Positions 6,560-8,153 of a stretch of 8,153 nt of DNA are shown piece after piece (the stretch's first letter is position 1; every line of letters begins with the position of its first letter). This stretch comes from an uncultured Bacteroidota bacterium (GTDB lineage: Bacteria > Bacteroidota > Bacteroidia > Chitinophagales > Chitinophagaceae), in contig CAIRSV010000196.1 of the NCBI GenBank assembly GCA_903881265.1, positions 1 through 8,153 of the forward strand, written 5' to 3'. The notes under the pieces are model-generated. The model was not told the origin of the DNA. It was given only the letters and a program-made list of their open reading frames with translations, and did no database searches. The position numbers and the translations under genes are program-made.

Positions 6560-8047
6560 ATGAACAAGAAAATAAACTCCGCCCTCATTTCCGTTTTTTA
6601 TAAGGATGGTCTGGATTCATTGGTAAAAAAACTCCACGAACTCAATGTGACTATATATTCGACAGGTGGAACACAACAATTTATCGAAGCGCTTGGTATT
6701 CCTTGTGTGGCGGCTGAAACTGTGACAAACTATCCGTCTATTTTAGGAGGCCGCGTGAAGACACTACACCCAAAAATATTTGGCGGTATATTAGGTCGAC
6801 GTGAAATCGAACAGGATGTGCAGGAAATGAAAGAATTCGAAATTCCTGAAATTGATCTAGTGATTGTTGATCTGTATCCGTTCGAAGAAACATTGGCATC
6901 GACCAATGAAGAAAAGCTAATCATTGAAAAAATAGATATTGGTGGGCCCTCTATGATACGGGCTGCCGCAAAAAATTTCAACCATGTGGCTGTGTTGGCT
7001 TCGAAAGATGATTACGCCTTTTTACTCGATACATTGAATGCTCAGCATGGTGAGACGACATTGGCTCAGCGTAAGCAATTAGCTGCCAAGGCATTTGATG
7101 TGGTGATGAACTATGATATCGCTATTTCAAACTATTTCAATACAGAAAATACGGTGCTTCGTTATGGCGAGAACCCACATCAGCAAGCAAGTTTTACGGG
7201 CAAATTGAATGACATTTTTAATCAATTGCATGGCAAGGAACTGTCGTATAATAATCTGGTGGATGTGGATGCAGCCTTGCAATTAATTCGTGAATTTGAA
7301 GGAAGTAAGGACAGCGTGTTTGCCATTATTAAGCATACCAATGTTTGTGGTGTAGCTTCGAGGTCTACAGTATTAGACGCTTGGCGTATAGCCTTGTCGA
7401 GCGATCCGGAAAGTGCTTTCGGTGGTGTGCTTATTTGCAATGGGATAATCGATGAAGCAACAGCATTGGCCATCAATGATATCTTTTTTGAAGTGCTAAT
7501 CGCGACTAATTTTACGCAAGAGGCGCTGACTATTCTTCAACAAAAAAAGAATAGGATATTGTTGACCTTAATTCATAATCCTTCATCAGCCACACAATCA
7601 CGCAGCTTGCTGAATGGCAGGATAGAACAAGGTAGCGATCACGGTAATTATGCCACTTGGCTTGAAGAGGGCGGCAGAGAATCGAGTACTGATGAAAACC
7701 AAGACCTCATCTTCGCCAATATTATCTGCAAACATTTAAAATCAAATGCGATAGCCTTGGTCAAGAATAAGCAGTTGCTAGGCAAAGGGTGCGGACAAAC
7801 GTCTCGTATCGATGCGTTGAAGCACGCGATTGAAAAAGCGAAGCAATTCAACTTTGATTTAACCGGTGCCGTGTTAGCTTCCGATGCATTTTTCCCGTTT
7901 GATGATTGTGTGAAGATTGCCCATGCCAATGGTATTACCGCATTTATACAGCCCGGTGGGAGTATTCGAGATAAGGATTCGATACAGTACTGCAAAGAAA
8001 ATAAGTTAGCGATGGTGATTACGGGTACGCGACATTTTAAACATTAA
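6560..8047 (+). CDS. purH: Bifunctional AICAR transformylase / IMP cyclohydrolase
   Basis: This cytoplasmic enzyme completes de novo purine synthesis. The C-terminal transformylase adds a formyl group from 10-formyl-THF to AICAR, and the N-terminal cyclohydrolase closes FAICAR to IMP. The 495-residue length is slightly below the usual 505-530. The MGS-like cyclohydrolase domain covers about 1-195 with STGGT (34-38), GGRVKTLHP (63-71), DLYPFEET (104-111) and IDIGGPSMIRAA (125-136). The transformylase covers about 198-495 with RYGENPHQ (201-208), ELSYNNLVDVDAA (227-239), the catalytic pair Lys258-His259 in KHTNVCG, SAFGGV (285-290), GQTSR (412-416), SDAFFPF (441-447), QPGGSIRD (464-471) and the terminal RHFKH. 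Two small deviations are Val in KHTNVCG, where Pro or Ala is usual, and Cys before GQTSR, where Ala is usual. All principal catalytic residues are present, so activity is expected. It has its own promoter. Confidence 0.97.
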   Translation: MNKKINSALISVFYKDGLDSLVKKLHELNVTIYSTGGTQQFIEALGIPCVAAETVTNYPSILGGRVKTLHPKIFGGILGRREIEQDVQEMKEFEIPEIDLVIVDLYPFEETLASTNEEKLIIEKIDIGGPSMIRAAAKNFNHVAVLASKDDYAFLLDTLNAQHGETTLAQRKQLAAKAFDVVMNYDIAISNYFNTENTVLRYGENPHQQASFTGKLNDIFNQLHGKELSYNNLVDVDAALQLIREFEGSKDSVFAIIKHTNVCGVASRSTVLDAWRIALSSDPESAFGGVLICNGIIDEATALAINDIFFEVLIATNFTQEALTILQQKKNRILLTLIHNPSSATQSRSLLNGRIEQGSDHGNYATWLEEGGRESSTDENQDLIFANIICKHLKSNAIALVKNKQLLGKGCGQTSRIDALKHAIEKAKQFNFDLTGAVLASDAFFPFDDCVKIAHANGITAFIQPGGSIRDKDSIQYCKENKLAMVITGTRHFKH

Positions 8048-8060
8048 TCAAGCGTTAAGT

Positions 8061-8083
8061 AGCCTTTAATTTGCAATTAGGCT
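8061..8083 (+). terminator. Possible purH terminator hairpin overlapping the next promoter
   Basis: AGCCT (8061-8065) pairs with AGGCT (8079-8083). AATT (8068-8071) pairs with AATT (8075-8078) after a two-base TT bulge, leaving a TGC loop. It starts 13 bases after the purH stop codon, where a terminator is expected. No run of T follows at once (the next bases are CAGCCCTTCTC), so termination would be weak. The left arm and loop contain the TTTG at 8070-8073 proposed as the next gene's -33 box, so it could instead be an operator. Confidence 0.35.
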
Positions 8084-8102
8084 CAGCCCTTCTCTATATT
8101 TG
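8070..8102 (+). promoter_or_regulatory. Promoter of the right-edge gene
   Basis: TTTG at 8070-8073 and TATATTTG at 8095-8102 are 21 bases apart, matching the Bacteroidota TTTG / TAnnTTTG pattern with slightly long spacing. The -7 box ends 33 bases before the ATG at 8135. The leader in between is very A-rich (CACAAAAAATAATATAAA), as is common for well-translated genes in this phylum. Confidence 0.6.
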
Positions 8103-8134
8103 TCTTAAATTACAGTCACAAAAAATAATATAAA

Positions 8135-8153
8135 ATGAAAAAGATCTTAGCCG
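8135..8153 (+). CDS. Start of a gene cut by the right edge, possibly exported
   Basis: Only six full codons are visible (MKKILA). The start is supported by the upstream promoter at 8070-8102 and the A-rich leader. Two lysines followed by hydrophobic residues fit the beginning of a signal peptide, but the product cannot be identified. Confidence 0.5.

Noticed and set aside
7648..7995. 115-residue minus-strand reading frame inside purH
   Set aside because: It lies entirely opposite conserved PurH coding sequence; low-complexity Ser/Pro/Cys content is typical of an antisense shadow.

Overview
This window looks like ordinary chromosomal DNA of a Bacteroidota bacterium. The reasons are an archaeal-type GlmM, an HU(CCDC81-like)/SPOR membrane protein, a ComEC without catalytic metallo-beta-lactamase residues, and upstream regions that carry the Bacteroidota -7 promoter element TAnnTTTG instead of sigma-70 boxes. 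A position near Chitinophagales/Sphingobacteriales is possible, but that is an impression only. There are no mobile elements, CRISPR arrays, tRNA or rRNA genes, or phage genes. No gap between genes exceeds about 220 bases.

Layout. On the minus strand, the 5' part of a secreted, probably outer-membrane beta-barrel protein runs off the left edge (1-215). Upstream of it, also on the minus strand, is glmM (to 403). Its most likely start is a TTG codon at 1788. A divergent intergenic region of about 220 bases separates glmM from a plus-strand block. That block has a SAM-dependent methyltransferase and a PAP2-family phosphatase 1 base apart, then a gap of 98 bases. Next come a membrane-anchored HU-like/SPOR protein and comEC, 11 bases apart. 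purH follows under its own promoter. The right edge holds the first six codons of another gene, probably exported.

Function. GlmM makes glucosamine-1-phosphate for peptidoglycan and lipopolysaccharide. The PAP2 enzyme may recycle a lipid diphosphate such as undecaprenyl diphosphate. The SPOR protein probably binds septal peptidoglycan. ComEC would be the inner-membrane channel for DNA uptake. PurH performs the last two steps of IMP synthesis. The first three are loosely linked by the cell envelope; purH looks like an independent unit.

I see no undescribed multi-gene system. The most interesting points are regulatory or structural. The two divergent promoters between glmM and the methyltransferase carry a nearly identical 20-base element (18/20) in inverted orientation. 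The glmM reading frame has no usable ATG start. An HU-like DNA-binding fold on a membrane-anchored SPOR protein sits directly upstream of comEC. The PAP2 enzyme has Gln where the signature Arg is expected.
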